In this document: in pieces, positions 10,006 to 22,917 of the stretch
How positions within the stretch are numbered: the stretch's first letter is position 1
Layout: the number at the start of each line of letters is the position of its first letter
Assembly: GCA_017893485.1 (NCBI GenBank)
Contig: CM030363.1
Coordinates: 110,975,073-111,039,072 of the forward strand
Length of the DNA stretch: 64,000 nucleotides
Direction: 5' to 3'
Origin: Hemerocallis citrina
Taxonomy: Eukaryota > Streptophyta > Magnoliopsida > Asparagales > Asphodelaceae
Made by a program: the position numbers and the translations under genes
Notes under the pieces: generated by a model
What the model saw: the letters and a program-made list of their open reading frames with translations, nothing else
Database searches by the model: none
Told to the model about the DNA's origin: nothing

Positions 10006-13000
10006 CTACACAAAAAGATGAGGAAACCGCTTCCAAATCACACTCTCAAGCTCCCAAGTCGACTCATTAGGCGGGTGAGGATTCCAAGCAACACAAACCA
10101 ACTTATAACCTTATTCTTAAAATTCTTCTCCCACCGGTTCACAATCGACACTAGATGAATCTCACAAGACAAATCTGGTCGAACCGACAACTCCGAATAG
10201 TCAATAACATGACTATCGTCTCGAACATACTTCATGAGCTGAGAAACATGGAAGACAGCATGCACTCAAGCAAGTGCTGGCAGCAACGTGAGTCTATAGG
10301 CCACCTTGCCTACTCGCTCCACCACATCGAACGGACCAATGAATCTAGGGCTCAACTTGCCCCCACCACCAAAGCAAATCACACATTTCCATGGAGACAC
10401 CTTGAGAAACACATGATCACCAACCTCAAACTCCAACGATCTCCTGTGCATGTCTGCCCATTTTCTCTGCCTATCCTGTGCGGCTTGCAAGTGCTTCCTG
10501 ATCTGGGCCACTTCATCAATAGTCTTCGTGATCAACTCTGGCCCCAAAAGCTTCTTCTCACCAATTTCATCCCAGCACACTTGTGATCTACACTTCTGAC
10601 CATACAAGACTTCATACGGAGCTTCCTGAAGACTAGCTTGGTAGCTATTATTGTATGAAAACTCCACTAAGTGTAGATGATCTTCCCAAGAAACTCCATA
10701 CTGAAGCACAGGACCTCAACATATCCTCCAAGGTCTGAATAGTCCTGTCTATTGATGAAAGGCAGTTCTTAACTTCAGCTTACTCCTAAGACTGGTCTGA
10801 AGACTCTCCCAGAATAGAGATCTGAATCTAGTATCTTGGTATGATATAATACCAACAGGAACTCCATGCAATCTCACAATCTCTTGCATATAACTTTCTA
10901 CCAGGCTCTCTGTAGACTGACAAACTCTGAAAGGAATGAAATGAGCACTCTTCGTCAAGTGATCCACAATTACCCAGATGGCATTGTGACCCTTGGGACT
11001 TCTAGGAAAAGCAGTCACAAAATCCATAATGATGTTCTCCCACTTCCACTCTGGAATAGGAAGCGATTGAAGAATTCCAGCAGTTCTCTGATGTTCTGCT
11101 TTCACTTGCTGACAAATCAGACACCAAGATAAAAATCTTGCAACTGCCCTTTTCATACCATGCCACCAAAATGCAACTTCAAATCCCGATACATCTTCGT
11201 ACCACCAGGATGAATAGAGTATGATGAGTAATAAGCTTCTTCAAGTAACTTCTCCTTGACTTCTCCCTTCGGAACACATAGAGGAGTGCCAAAGCGGAGA
11301 GATCCATCTTCATGAATCACCATATCAGTTCTAGAACCAGCTTCAACTTCAGCTCGAAACTCCTGCAATTGCACACCACCAGACTGTGCCTCCGTAATCT
11401 GATCCAAGAAGGACGACTGAAACAGAAGCACCATACAGATCTTCCGAGAACCAGAAAATACCACAGCCAATTCCAATCTTCTGATAGCTTCCACAAGCTC
11501 TTTCTGCTCAGTAAGAACCATAGCAATAGGTCTTTTGCTTAAAGCATCAAGTACTGAATTAATCTTGCCAGGATGATACTGCAAATTGATATCATAATCT
11601 GCTATCAATTCCAAACATTTCCTTTGCCTTATATTCAGCTCCTTCTGGGTGAACACATACTCGAGACTTTTGTGGTCAGTGAAGATCTCCACTCGGTCGC
11701 TAAGTAAATAATGCCTCCAAAGCTTCAAGGCAAAAATCACAGCAGCAAACTCCAAATCATGTGTAGGATAATTCTTCTCATGCGGCCACAATTGCCTAGA
11801 TGCATATACAACAACCTTACCTCGTTGCATCAAAATAGCACCCAAACCTCAACCTGAAGCATCACAGTGAATTACGAAACCTCCTGATCCATCTGGTATA
11901 GTCAGCACAGGTGTTGATGTCAACCGATTCTTCAGTTCAACAAAGGCTTCTTCGCATAACTCATCCCACACAAACTTTTGATCCTTCCTAGTCAACTTGG
12001 TTAACGGCCCTGCAATCTTCGAGAAATCCCGAACAAACTTCCTGTAGTAACCATCTAGATCAAGAAAACTCCGAACCTCCGATACAGACTTCGACGTCGG
12101 CTAATCCTTAACTGTAGAAATCTTAGATGGATCGACAGAAACCCCATCACCAGAGATAATATGGCCAAAGAAAGCCAATCGATCCAACCAAAACTCACAC
12201 TTGCTAAACTTCCCATACAACTGATGATCCCTCAAAATCTGCATAACAACCTTCAAGTGCTCAGCATGCTCTTCACGGTTCCGAGAATAGACAAGAATGT
12301 CATCAACGAACACCACAACAAACTTTTCCACTAAGGGAGAGAAAACCCGATTCATCAAGCTCATAAATATAGATGGAGCATTAGTAAATCCAAAAGAGAT
12401 CACAAAAAATTCATAGTGCCCATATCTCATTTGAAAAGCAGTCTTCTGTACATCCTCGGCTTTCACCTTAACTTGATGATAACCAGAATGAAGATCCAGC
12501 TTCAAAAATACAGAAGCGCCTCCCAATTGATCGATAAGTCATCAATCCTTGGCAATGGATACATGTTCTTCACTATGACATTATTGAGCTCACGGTAGTC
12601 AATGCACAACCTGCGACTACCATACTTCTTATTGACGAACAAAACTGGAGCTCCCCAAGGCGAAACACTTGGCCTGATGATACCTCTATCCAAAAACTCT
12701 TGAATCTTCTCCTTCAACTCAGCTAGTTGAAAAGGGGCCATTCTGTACGGACTCTTAGAGATTGGAGCTGTTCCTGGCTGAACATCAATATTGAACACCA
12801 ATTCACGATCTGGCAAGAATCCCGGCGATTCCTTAGGAAAAACATATCGAAAATCCCGCACAACCACATGTGCGACAACATCACCAGCAAACAGTTCCTC
12901 CATAACTCCAGCTTCCAGACTAGCCAACTTCTCAACACAAGTAAGCAGCATTTCACTGGCATAGAATTGAAATTCATGACGTTCTGGCATTCGAAACACT

Positions 13001-13309
13001 ACCTTCTTCTTGCAGCAGTCAATCACAGCTTGAGTGGCACTAAGCCAATCATCCCCAAAATAACATCAAAGCCAAAATTGATGATGACAATTCGATCCGC
13101 AACAAAATCCACACCACCAATAATCAAGGGACTCTACTCACAAATCTAAGAACACACGACAATACCCCCTCCAGTAGAAATGTTCCAAGCCACTGGCACA
13201 GTGCTGCTAGCCAAAAGATGCAGATCGATGAAGCGGGAAGAAACAAATGAATGAGTAGCACTAGAGTCAAAGAGAGCATGAGCAGAAAAGGAATGAACAA
13301 GGATAATGC
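10006..13309 (-). pseudogene. A1 pol: protease-RT-RNase H-integrase-chromodomain, disrupted
   Basis: Decayed Ty3/gypsy pol read on the minus strand from the intron-2 acceptor. Domain order: protease with D-S-S-A-T (canonical G replaced by S) near 13260; RT, with the A/B motifs at 12502-13026 and the catalytic F-V-D-D at 12299-12310; RNase H at 11153-11845; integrase zinc-binding H-H-C-C region (about 11250-11100) and catalytic core (10749-11156); then integrase C-terminus and chromodomain, ending at a TAG at 10006-10008. In-frame stops include TAG at 12101-12103 (W in B and C) and TGA at 11849-11851, both shared with A2, plus frameshifts near 13026, 11156, 10709 and 10265. It encodes reverse transcription and integration functions but cannot be active. 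Confidence 0.9.
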
Positions 13310-13465
13310 CTAACAAGAAGTCAAAGTGAGAACACAAAAGGTGGAAACAAAATGCAAGAAACATACATGAATGGAAGGCAACATGAATAACAATATGATG
13401 GATGAAATAAAATAGCAATGAAAAAAACAAAATGAAATAAAAAATTAAAACAACTGAGGATATAC
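13310..13465 (-). other. A1 intron 2 (gag/protease junction), 156 bp
   Basis: GT donor at 13465 after GTTGCAG, and AG acceptor at 13310-13311 after TCTTGTTAG. Splicing joins G at phase 1 to GC of the protease leader. The interval is T-rich on the minus strand, a multiple of three, and open, so it could also be read through as a hydrophobic stretch. The same interval exists in A2, B and C. Confidence 0.7.
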
Positions 13466-14693
13466 CTGCAACAATGCCCAAAGTAGTCTCAGCATCCTGC
13501 GTTGTCAAGTTGTAAGCCTGACCACGACCTGCAAGAAGGTTACCCCGAGGAGTGGCTCTCCTATGCTCAAAGATCTACCTATGCGGGGGAAATGGTCCAC
13601 CCTGACCACGAACAAGCGCTCCCTACGGAGCGGAACCTCCAACTGGTGTAAGAGTATTGTACCTAGGGAAATCCCACACCATGTGATCATCACCTCCACA
13701 CAGAAGGTACAAACGGTTCATTGTCCTGCAATTTTGTCGCAAATGCCCAGTCTCGTGATAGTAAGTACAGACTAGGTTCAGCCTCTGGACAGCAGGTGGG
13801 TAAGGCACTGCCCTAGAAGGATGGGGAGGAGTTAGCCTTTTAATAGGTCCAACAGAAGGCCTGGCAGCAACAGAACGCTGAATAGCATGCCTCCTAGTGC
13901 TAGTCTGGTCCTGAATCCTTGCAGCAACCTGAATATTAGCATAGGAACGAAGTCGCAAGGCAGCAATACGGTCCTAAATCTCAATGTCAATGCCTGACAG
14001 AAAATGATGGCCTCTATCTTCGTCATTTGCCACCATAGAAGTAGCAAAACGACTCAGTCGGGCGAATTCTGTAGCGTACTCATCCACGGTATGTTCGCCT
14101 GATTCAAAACAGTGTTTAGTTTAATGTCGGTACTTAATGAAATTACAACGAAAAGCATGAATAAACACTTTTTGACGAACCTGAGTTAATGAGACAAACT
14201 GCCGTTCCATCTCATTCTTGGTGACATTAGGGAAGAACTTTGTGAGGAAGCTCTCAGAAAAAGCGGCCCAGGGATTGGGTCGGCCAAACCGTTCAGCCTT
14301 AGTCTGCCACCAAATGTGGGCAAGGTCAACAAGATGGATGCTCACAACATCTACACGATCCACATCTGCAATACGTGCTGCGGTCAACAACTGCTCAGTC
14401 CTGATAAACCACTGCTCGGCTACAAATGGACCGTCAGCACCCGATAACTTATCCGGGTGAAGCCTCATGAAATTTGTTACATTACCAGGCCTCAATGGAA
14501 GCACCACGGGGGCAGGCACGACGGGTTCTCTATTGGCAATTTCATAAGCCATTCTCAAATGCTCATTATATTTTCGTTGCATCTGCAGCACTAGTTCGTT
14601 GTGCTCATGTTGCATTTGCATCATCTGTGCAACAATGGGCGCAATAGACTGATCAACTCCAGCACGGGAGGAAGAAGCACCTTTCCTAGCCAC
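13466..14693 (-). pseudogene. A1 gag (two exons), start codon lost
   Basis: Structural gag gene. Exon a runs 14693-14181 and holds the conserved gag core (F-M-R-L-H-P-D-K, E-Q-W, W-W, F-F-P-N). Exon b runs 14098-13466 and starts with the V-D-E-Y segment, then degenerate zinc knuckles (a C-x-Y-Y-H-x-x-x-H-x-x-x-x-C form near 13760-13720, where the second Cys is Tyr). The intron between them is 14099-14180 (82 bp, GT-AG). The start codon that is ATG in B is GTG here at 14691-14693. Exon b has lost one base just after the acceptor, shifting its frame. The upstream sequence TTATTGCAG looks like a splice acceptor for a leader intron. Confidence 0.85.
14099..14180 (-). other. A1 intron 1 (within gag), 82 bp
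   Basis: The donor CTCAG|GTTCGTC follows the L-T-Q codons. The acceptor TTGAATCAG precedes the segment leading to V-D-E-Y. Equivalent introns occur in A2 (22116-22197), B (32315-32390) and C (51775-51853). Confidence 0.7.
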
Positions 14694-14876
14694 GGTCTGC
14701 AATAAGAGTCAAACGGTTATTATCCAGATCATAAGTTGGATATCAATTGTTCATGCGATTGCTGTATTGCACATACTATTAAGTTAACCCGATTTGACCC
14801 AAATTTGATTAATATATCAATCAAAGCCAAACCTCCTTTTGTTGTTCACGTTTGACTGATATATTATCCAGACCAA

Positions 14877-14889
14877 GGCCCTGATACCA
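14877..14889 (-). promoter_or_regulatory. Primer binding site of A1
   Basis: Minus strand TGGTATCAGGGCC, ten bases after the LTR end at 14900. It matches the start of the site complementary to the 3' end of initiator tRNA-Met (TGGTATCAGAGC). Confidence 0.8.
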
Positions 14890-14899
14890 TAAAAAGCCT

Positions 14900-17800
14900 T
14901 GTCACGGCCCACTTCATAAAAATACGGAATACGAGTACATGACAATAGCCCAGTGAATGACTAACGTCACCCATAAACTGTTTATCCTATTAACTCAATA
15001 AAATAATCAATACAGAATATTTGCACAGACAATAATAATAATCGCATATATAATAATACTTGGAATGAAGAAATAAAAATTTCCAAATACAGTAATAATA
15101 ATCTAACGTCTGGAAACAATAATAAAATCTGGGACATCAGTCCAAAACAATAGTAATCCAATCCAAAATAATAACAAGTCTCAATACATTAAGTTTATTA
15201 AAGCAATAAGCAATTAGAAAGCAGTAGTCTTCAGAATGTTTGTTCCCCAATTCCAGTAGGTAATTCTCCTTAATTACCAGCATACACTTCATCTAAAAAA
15301 ATGAGAAAAATTGTCCTTAGAGCATGTCATGGATGGCAAGTAGAGAAAGCAGGGAATAATGGAATATACAACAATGAATTCAATGGATCAATAGGAATCA
15401 ATAACGTGGAACAACAATCATGATAATCGATGCAATGGCTATAAACAATGATGCAATATTCGGTAACGGTAATCAAAGATCAATAACGGTAACACTTAGC
15501 CAATATTCGATATCAATAGGAACAATGATGAACAATATGCAGTGTCGGTGATGTGTCAATCCTTATGTCTATTAATCATTTTAAAACCAATCTAATGCAC
15601 GTACTACTGTGTCCCATTTGATCCATACCACAGGTTCGATGCATAGAATTAATTTCGTTTAGACTATAGTGGTAGACTCTATAGTTCATGTACTGGGTAT
15701 GATGATAACAATACAACACGGGACAAGGTGCAATTTCTTACACAATGATGATAACAATAATAACACGGGCCAAGGTGCAATTTCTTACACAAGGACCATA
15801 TCAATAACAACACAGGCCATCATCCGAGTACAGCACCTATATCATCAACTACTCTAGTCAATCCCTTAAACTCCAGAATGTTAATTATTTCATCAACGCA
15901 ACAATACAATCTGCAATTTGGGACATGAGGTGACCATAATATCAATAGGGGAATAATAGGATGATAACATGGAATAGGACAATTAGAATGATGACAATAA
16001 CTCATTAGGATCATACAATGCAACATACATATATCAATTATTGCAATATTACGATATAAGAATAATTAATTCATTAAAATCCGAAACATAAAATCATGGA
16101 CAGCAAGAGTAGTTTGTACAAAATGCAGTTTCCCGCTGTTCCAGAAATAAAAAAGTGAATCCGTCAGAAGTTATAGAAACTATATTTACACACGGTTCCA
16201 ACGTATATTTAAAGTTCAAATTCCAACAACAGTAACTAGGTCAAAACATGGTTCTTTACAGATTTTAGGTTCAGGCAGAATTTCGACATCACGTTAATTT
16301 TAATTTTAGAAACTGGAAAAACTTGATATTAAATTCAGTAAAAAAAAATTTTGGACTCCTAAACATGTTAAAGAACAATCTGGAAATTTTCAGATTAAAA
16401 TGTTATCATTTGATCAGCACTTCTACTGTTTAAGCATGAAAGGTGCGAGAATCTGAAAATCTGAAAGTAAAAACACAACTGTAGTAAAATGGGCAAAAAT
16501 TTTGCTACAAAACTCAGAATTCGAAAATTCAAGATGTTCTGGAAACTAGAAAGATAACGGTACAATTCATATTCAAAAAGTATTTCATTTTAAGACCGTT
16601 TACTAGTTCGAAAATAGCAGTTAACATTCAGGTTGGCAAGCATATACAGGATTTTGGGTAGTTTTCTTGAAAATAAATTAATTAGACTATATGGGTATCG
16701 ATTCTTTAGTCAATAAATTGTGTAATTAACATGATGGGTTTCAAAACATGATAAATAAAAGTAGAACACGCTCATACATCAATTTATCATCAATCAATCA
16801 TCAATCGATCAAACAACATACAACATATCAGTTGTCTCTACAATAATTTATTTGTGTGATGATTATATAAATAACCCTATTATCAATTCTATATGCACTC
16901 ATGAAAGATCCAAAATTTAGAGTTAAAAGTGGCACGATGTCAAGAATATTGCGGTTATCTCGTGTAAACCCTCAATAGACCTAATGAAGAGATGAACAAA
17001 GTATAATACGATAACAAGGGATCTACCTGCAGGAATTTCAACAAAACTTGAATTTGATACAATTAACAATTCAAGATAAAGGTTACTTGCCTTATAATCG
17101 GTGAAAACGAATACCAAGAAAAATGGGATAAGAATCCCGAAGCAACAAACAAACGAACTAGCACAAACCACCAATAGCACGTTCGATATATGTGCAATAA
17201 TCCAAAGAACCCAACAACATAGCACACGAAGAGAACTCAGCAACTGCAGTGGGAGGGAGTGTCGGCTAGGGGTGGCGGCACTGGTGACTAAAGGGGCAGC
17301 GATGCAAGGCATGGTAGCAGCACGCCGGTGGTTCTGGTCGGCGAGCGGACAGAGGAGGAGGGAAGGGGGTTATGGGTTCTGGCATTGATGGCGACGAGAA
17401 CAGAGGAGGAGGAAAGGGGTTTCGGGGGGTTCTTGACTGGCGGTGCTAGGAGAGCAGCGTCGGATATCGGCGACGAAGAGGAGGTCGCCGGGAGGTGGGG
17501 GTTGGTCGGAGAAGACGACAGGGAGGCCTTGGGTGTTTTGGCGGGAAAACAAAGAGAGAAAGAGAACGGCGAGGAAAGTGAGAGAGAGGAAAGAGAATAG
17601 GTAGCTAGGATTTCAGAATTGTGTAATTTTTAGGGTTTGCATTAGGGTTGTATTTATAGTGTACAATTAGGGCACTAGTTTAGTGAATTAGGGTCCAGTA
17701 ACAGCGGATTAGGGTTAAGAACAAATCAAATTGGGTTTTAGGGTTCAATTCAGAGATAGATCAAAATCAATAGGGTTCAAATCAAAATACCCACAATTAA

Positions 17801-17963
17801 ATAACAGAATGATAGGATCAACAAGAATAGCCTGATCAAAAGAATGAAGAATTTCATGAACAAGTCATAATAAAAAAAATCAAGGAAAAAATAGGGTATT
17901 TATTCAATTGCAAACAAAATATTATAAAAGGGGAAAATTGAAAATTACAAAACGGCAGTTGCA
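14900..17963 (-). repeat. Array A, middle LTR (shared by both units)
   Basis: 3064-bp LTR with PBS on its left and polypurine tract on its right. It shares with the right LTR a tandem approximately 50-bp duplication (about 15725-15815) and the segment near 16830-16880 that the left LTR lacks. It contains TATAAATA (17651-17658) and the donor-like GCAAGTAACC (GT at 17086-17085). Confidence 0.87.
17651..17658 (-). promoter_or_regulatory. TATA box of middle A LTR
   Basis: TATAAATA on the minus strand, followed by CCCTAATGC and a CT-rich leader, as in the other A LTRs. Confidence 0.6.
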
Positions 17964-17979
17964 ATCCTACCCACCTTAC
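17964..17979 (-). promoter_or_regulatory. Polypurine tract of A2
   Basis: AAGGTGGGTAGGAT on the minus strand, abutting the middle LTR start. Confidence 0.65.
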
Positions 17980-18056
17980 CATAAAATTTCGTCATCGAAA
18001 TTTAAGCAAGTAGTAGTAGGGTAACTCAGATAGAGAGAAAAGAACAAGGACGAGAA

Positions 18057-21000
18057 CTACACAAAAAGATAAGGAAACTGCTTCCGAATCACACTCTCAA
18101 GCTCCCAAGTCGACTCACCAGGCGGGTGAGGATTCCAAGCAACACAAATCAACTAGATAATTCTTCTCCCACCGGTCCACAATCGACACTGGATGAATCT
18201 CACAAGACAAATTTGGTCATACCGACAACTCCGAATAGTCAATAACATGACTATCATCCCGAACATACTTCCTGAGCTGAGAAACATGGAAGACATCATG
18301 CACTCCAGTAATAGATGGCACCAATGCAAGTTTATAGGCCACCTTGCCTACTCGCTCCACCACATCGAACGGACCAATGAATCTAGGGCTCAATTTGCCC
18401 CCACCACCAAAGCGAGTCACACCTTTCCATGGAGACACCTTGAGAAACACATGATCACCAACCTCAAATTCCAATTATCTCTTGTGCATGTCTGCCCATT
18501 TTCTCTGCCTATCCTGTGCGGCTTGCAAGTGCTTCCTGATCTGGGCCACTACATAGACAGTCTTCGTGATCAACTATTGCCCCAAAAAGCTTTTTCTCAC
18601 CAATTTCATCCAAGGACACTGGTAATCTACACTTCCGACCATACAAGACTTCATATGGAGCTATCTGAAGACTAGCTTGGTTGCTTTTATTGTATGAAAA
18701 CTTCACTAAGTGTAGATGATCTTTCCAAGAAACTCCAAACTGAAGCACACAGGACCTCAACATATTCTCCAAGGTCCGAATAGTCCTTTCTGATTGACCA
18801 TCTATCTGTTGATGAAATGCAGTACTAAACTTCAGCTTACTCCCAAGACTGGTCTGAAGACTCTCCCAGAATAGAGATCTGAATCTAGTATCTCTGTGTG
18901 ATATAATACTGACAGAAACACCATGCAATCTCACAATCTCTTGCATATACCTTTCTGCCAGGATCTCTGTAAACTGACCAACTCTGAAAGGAATGAAATG
19001 AGAACTCTTCGTGAAGCGATCTACAATTACCCAAATGGCATTGTGATCCTTGGGACTTCTAGGCAAAGCAGTCACAAAATCCATAGTAATGTTCTCCCAC
19101 TTCCACTCAAGAATAGGAAGCGGTTGAAGAATTCCAGCAGTCCTCTGATGTTCTGCTTTCACTTGCTGGCAAATCAGACACCAAGAAACAAATCTTGCAA
19201 CTGCCCACTTCATACCGTGCCACTAAAATGCGACTTCAAATCCCGATACATCTTCGTACCACCGGGATGAATAGAGTATGCCGAGCAATGACCTTCTTCA
19301 AGTAACTTCTGCCAGACTTCTCCCTTCGGAACACATAGAGGAGTCCCAAAGCGGAGAGATCCATCTTCATGAATCACCATATCAGTTCTAGAACCAGCTT
19401 CAACTTCAGCTCGAAACTCCTGCAGTTGCACATCACCAGACTGTGCCTCCTTAATCTGATCCACCAAGGATGACCGAAACTGAAGCACCATACAGCTCTT
19501 CCCAGAACCAGGCAATACCACATCCAATTCCAATATTCTCATAGCTTCCACAAGCTCTTTCTGCGCAGTAAGAACCATAGCAACGGGTCTTTTGCTCAAA
19601 GCATCAGAGACTGAATTAATCTTGTCAGGATGATACTGCAAATTGAAATCATAATCTGCCATAAATTCCAACCATCGCCTTTGCCTCATATTCAGCTCCT
19701 TCTGGGTGAACACATGCTTGAGAATTTTGTGGTCATTGAAGATCTCCACTCGGTCTCCAAGTAAATAATGCCTCCAAAGCTTCAAGGCAAAAATCACAGA
19801 GCAAGCTCTAAATCATGTGTAGGACAATTCTTCACATGCGACCTCAATTTCCTAGATGCATATGCAACAACCATACCTCGTTGCTTCAAAATAGCACCCA
19901 AACCTCAACCTGAAGGATCACAGTGAATTACGAAACCTCCTAGTCCATCTGGTATAGTCAACACAGGTGCTGATTTTAACCGATTCTTCAGTTCAACGAA
20001 GGCTTCTTCACAGAACTCATCGCATAAAAACTTTTGATCCTTCCCAGTCAACTTGGTCAATGGCCCTACAATCTTCAAGAAATCCCTAACAAACTTCCTG
20101 TAGTAACCCGCTAGACCAAGAAAACTCCGAACCTCTGATACAGACTTCGACGTCGGCTAATCCTTAACTGTAGAAATCTTGGACGGATCGACAGAAACCC
20201 CATCACCAGAGATAATATGGCCAAAGAAAGGCAATCGATCCAACCAAAACTCACACTTGCTAAGCTTCCCATACAACTGATGATACCTCAAGATCTGCAG
20301 AACAGCCTTCAAGTGCTCAGCATGCTCCTCACCGTTCCGAGAAGAGACTAGAATGTCATCAACGAACACCACAACAAACTTATCCAAGAAGGGAGAGAAA
20401 ATCCAATTCATCAAGCTCATAAATACAGCTGGAGCATTAGTAACTCCAAAAGGTATCACCAAAAATTCATAGTGCCCATATCTCATTCAAAAAGCAGTCT
20501 TCTGTACATCCTCGGCTTTTACCTTATCCTGATGATAACCATAACGAAGATCCAGCTTCAAAAATACAGAAGCACCTCCCAATTGATCGAATAGGTCATT
20601 AATCCTTGGCAATGGATACCTGTTCTTCACTGTGACATTATTAAGCTCACGGTAGTCAATGCACAACCTGCGACTACCATCATTCTTATTGACGAACAGA
20701 ACTGGAGCTCCCCAAGGTGAAACACTTGGCCTGATAAAACCTCTATCCAAAAACTCCTGAATCTTCTCCTTCAACTCAGATAGTTCAACAGGAGCCATTC
20801 TGTACTAACTCTTAGATATTGGAGTTGTTCCTGGCTGAAAATCAATACTGAACACCACTTCACGATCTGGTAAGAATCCCGACAATTCTTCAGGAAAAAC
20901 ATCCAGAAAATCCCGCACAACCACCGGTGCAACAACATCACCACCACACTGTTCCTCCATAACTCGAACATCCTGACTAGCCAACTTCTCAACACAAGAA

Positions 21001-21339
21001 AGCGGCATTTCACTGACACAAAATTCAATTTCATGACGTTCTGGCATTCAAAACACCACCTTCTTCTTGCGGCAGTCAATCACAGCTTGAGTGGCACTAA
21101 GCCAATCCATCCCCAGGATAACATCAAACCCAGAATTGATGATGACAATTAGATCGACAACAAAATCCAAACCACCAATAACAAAGGACTCTGCTGACAA
21201 ATCTGAGAAATGTTCCAAGCCACTGGCAGAGTGCTTCTAGCCAAAAGATGCAGATCGATGGAGTGGGAAGAAACAAATGAATGAGTAGCACCAGAGTCAA
21301 AGAGAGCATGAGCAGGAAAGGAATGAACAAGTATAATAC
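18057..21339 (-). pseudogene. A2 pol: protease to chromodomain, disrupted
   Basis: Second copy of the A pol, co-linear with A1. The protease keeps D-S-G-A-T (about 21290). RT spans 20157-20798 with F-V-D-D at 20355-20366. RNase H is at 19210-19797. Integrase (18509-19213) has the C-L-I-C-Q-Q zinc-binding segment and a core with M-D-F-V. The integrase C-terminus and chromodomain end at TAG 18057-18059. It shares with A1 the TAG at 20157-20159 and the TGA at 19905-19907, and adds its own frameshifts (for example near 20486, 20805 and 18474). The integrase part is longer and less broken than in A1. Confidence 0.9.
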
Positions 21340-21493
21340 CTAGTAAGAAGTCAAAGTGAGAACAAAAAAGGTGGAAACAAAATGCAAGAAACATGCATGA
21401 ATGAAAGGCAACATGAATAACAATATGATGGATGAAATAAAATGGCAAGGAAAAAAAAAATGAAATACAAAATTAAAACAGCTGAAGATATAC
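21340..21493 (-). other. A2 intron 2, 154 bp
   Basis: Donor GCAG|GTATATC and acceptor TTCTTACTAG, at the same phase and place as in A1. Its length is not a multiple of three, so read-through would shift frame. Confidence 0.7.
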
Positions 21494-22711
21494 CTGCAAC
21501 AATGTCCAAAGCAGTCTCAGCATCCTGCATAGTCAAGTTGTAAGCCTGACCACGACCTGCAAGAAGGTTATTCTGAGGTGCGACTCTCCTATGCTCAAAG
21601 ATCTGCCTTTGTGGGGGAAGTAGTCCACCCTGACCACAAACAAGTGCTCTCTACGGAGCGGAACCTCCAACTGGTGCAAGAGTGTTGTACCTAGGGAAAT
21701 CCCGCACCATGTGATCATCGCCTCCACATGCGGTTTGTTGTCCTGTAATCTTATCGCAAATGTCCAATCTTGTGACAGTAAGTACAGAATAGGTTCGGCC
21801 TCTGGATAGCAGGTGGGTAAGGCAATGCTCTAGCAGGAAGTAGAGGAGTTGGCCTCCTAATAGGCCCAACAGAATGCCTGGCAGCAACAGAATGCTGAAT
21901 ATCATTTTCCTAGTGCTAGTCTGGTCCTGAATCCTTGCAGCATCTAAAATATCAGCATAGGAATGAAGTCACAAGGCAGCAATACCGTCCTGAATCTCAA
22001 TGTATATGCTCGACAGGAAATGATGGCCTCTATCTTCCTCATTTGCCACCATAGAAGTAGCAAAACGACTCATTCAGGCGAATTATGCAGCGTACTCATC
22101 CACGGTACGATTCCCCTGATTCAAGACAGTGTTTAGTTTAACGTCGGTACTTAATGAAATAACAACAAAATGCATGAATAAACACTTTTTGATGAACCTG
22201 AGTTACTGAGACAAACTGCCGTTAAATCTCATTCTTGGTGACATTAGGGAAGAACTTCGTAAGGAAGCTCTCAGAAAAAGTGGCCCAGGGAATGGGTCGG
22301 CCAAAATGTTCAGCCTCAATCTGCCACCAAATGTGGACAAGGTCAACAAGCTGGATGCTCACAACATCCACACGATCCACATCTGCAATACGTGCTGCAG
22401 TCAAGAACTGCTCAGTCCTGATAAGCCATTACTCGGCTACAAGTGGTCCTTCAGTACCCGAGAACTTATCCGGGTGAAGCCTCATGAAATTTGTTACATT
22501 ACCAGGCCTCGGTGGCAGCACCACAAGGGGCAGGCATGATGGTTTCTCTATTGGCAGTTTCATAAGTCATTCTCAACTACACATTATGTTCCCGTTGCAT
22601 CTACAGCACCAATTCGTTGTGCTCATGTTGCATTTGCATCATCTGTGCAATAGTGGGTGCATCAGACTGATCATCCCCAGCATGGGAGAAAAAAGTGCCT
22701 TACCTAGCCAT
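21494..22711 (-). pseudogene. A2 gag (two exons), early stop
   Basis: Gag pseudogene. Exon a runs 22711-22198: the ATG is present at 22711, but the fourth codon is TAA and other frameshifts follow. Exon b runs 22115-21494 and begins G-N-R-T-V-D-E-Y in the correct phase. The intron at 22116-22197 is 82 bp with GT-AG ends. Zinc-knuckle residues around 21720-21780 are degenerate. The conserved gag core W-W...F-F-P-N is recognisable at 22222-22404. Confidence 0.85.
22116..22197 (-). other. A2 intron 1, 82 bp
   Basis: GT donor at 22197 and AG acceptor at 22117-22116. Splicing rejoins the L-T-Q and G-N-R-T-V-D-E-Y codons in frame. Confidence 0.7.
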
Positions 22712-22895
22712 GGTCTGCAATAAGAGTCAAACGGTTAGCGTCAAGATCATAAGTTGGATATCAATTGCTCATGCGATTGCTGTATTGCACATACTATTGA
22801 GTTAACCCGATTAGACCCAAATCTAATTAATATATCAATCAAACCCAAACCTCCTTTCGTTGGTCACGTTTGACTGATATATTATCCAAACTCGG

Positions 22896-22907
22896 GCTCT
22901 GATACCA
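22896..22907 (-). promoter_or_regulatory. Primer binding site of A2
   Basis: Minus strand TGGTATCAGAGC, an exact initiator-tRNA-Met type PBS, ten bases after the LTR end. Confidence 0.85.
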
Positions 22908-22917
22908 CAAAAAACCT

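Noticed and set aside
12727..13149. 140-codon plus-strand frame
   Set aside because: Antisense shadow of A1 RT/protease. The same applies to 10155-10586, 18193-18675, 32400-33053 (minus), 33663-34010 (minus) and 49009-49335.
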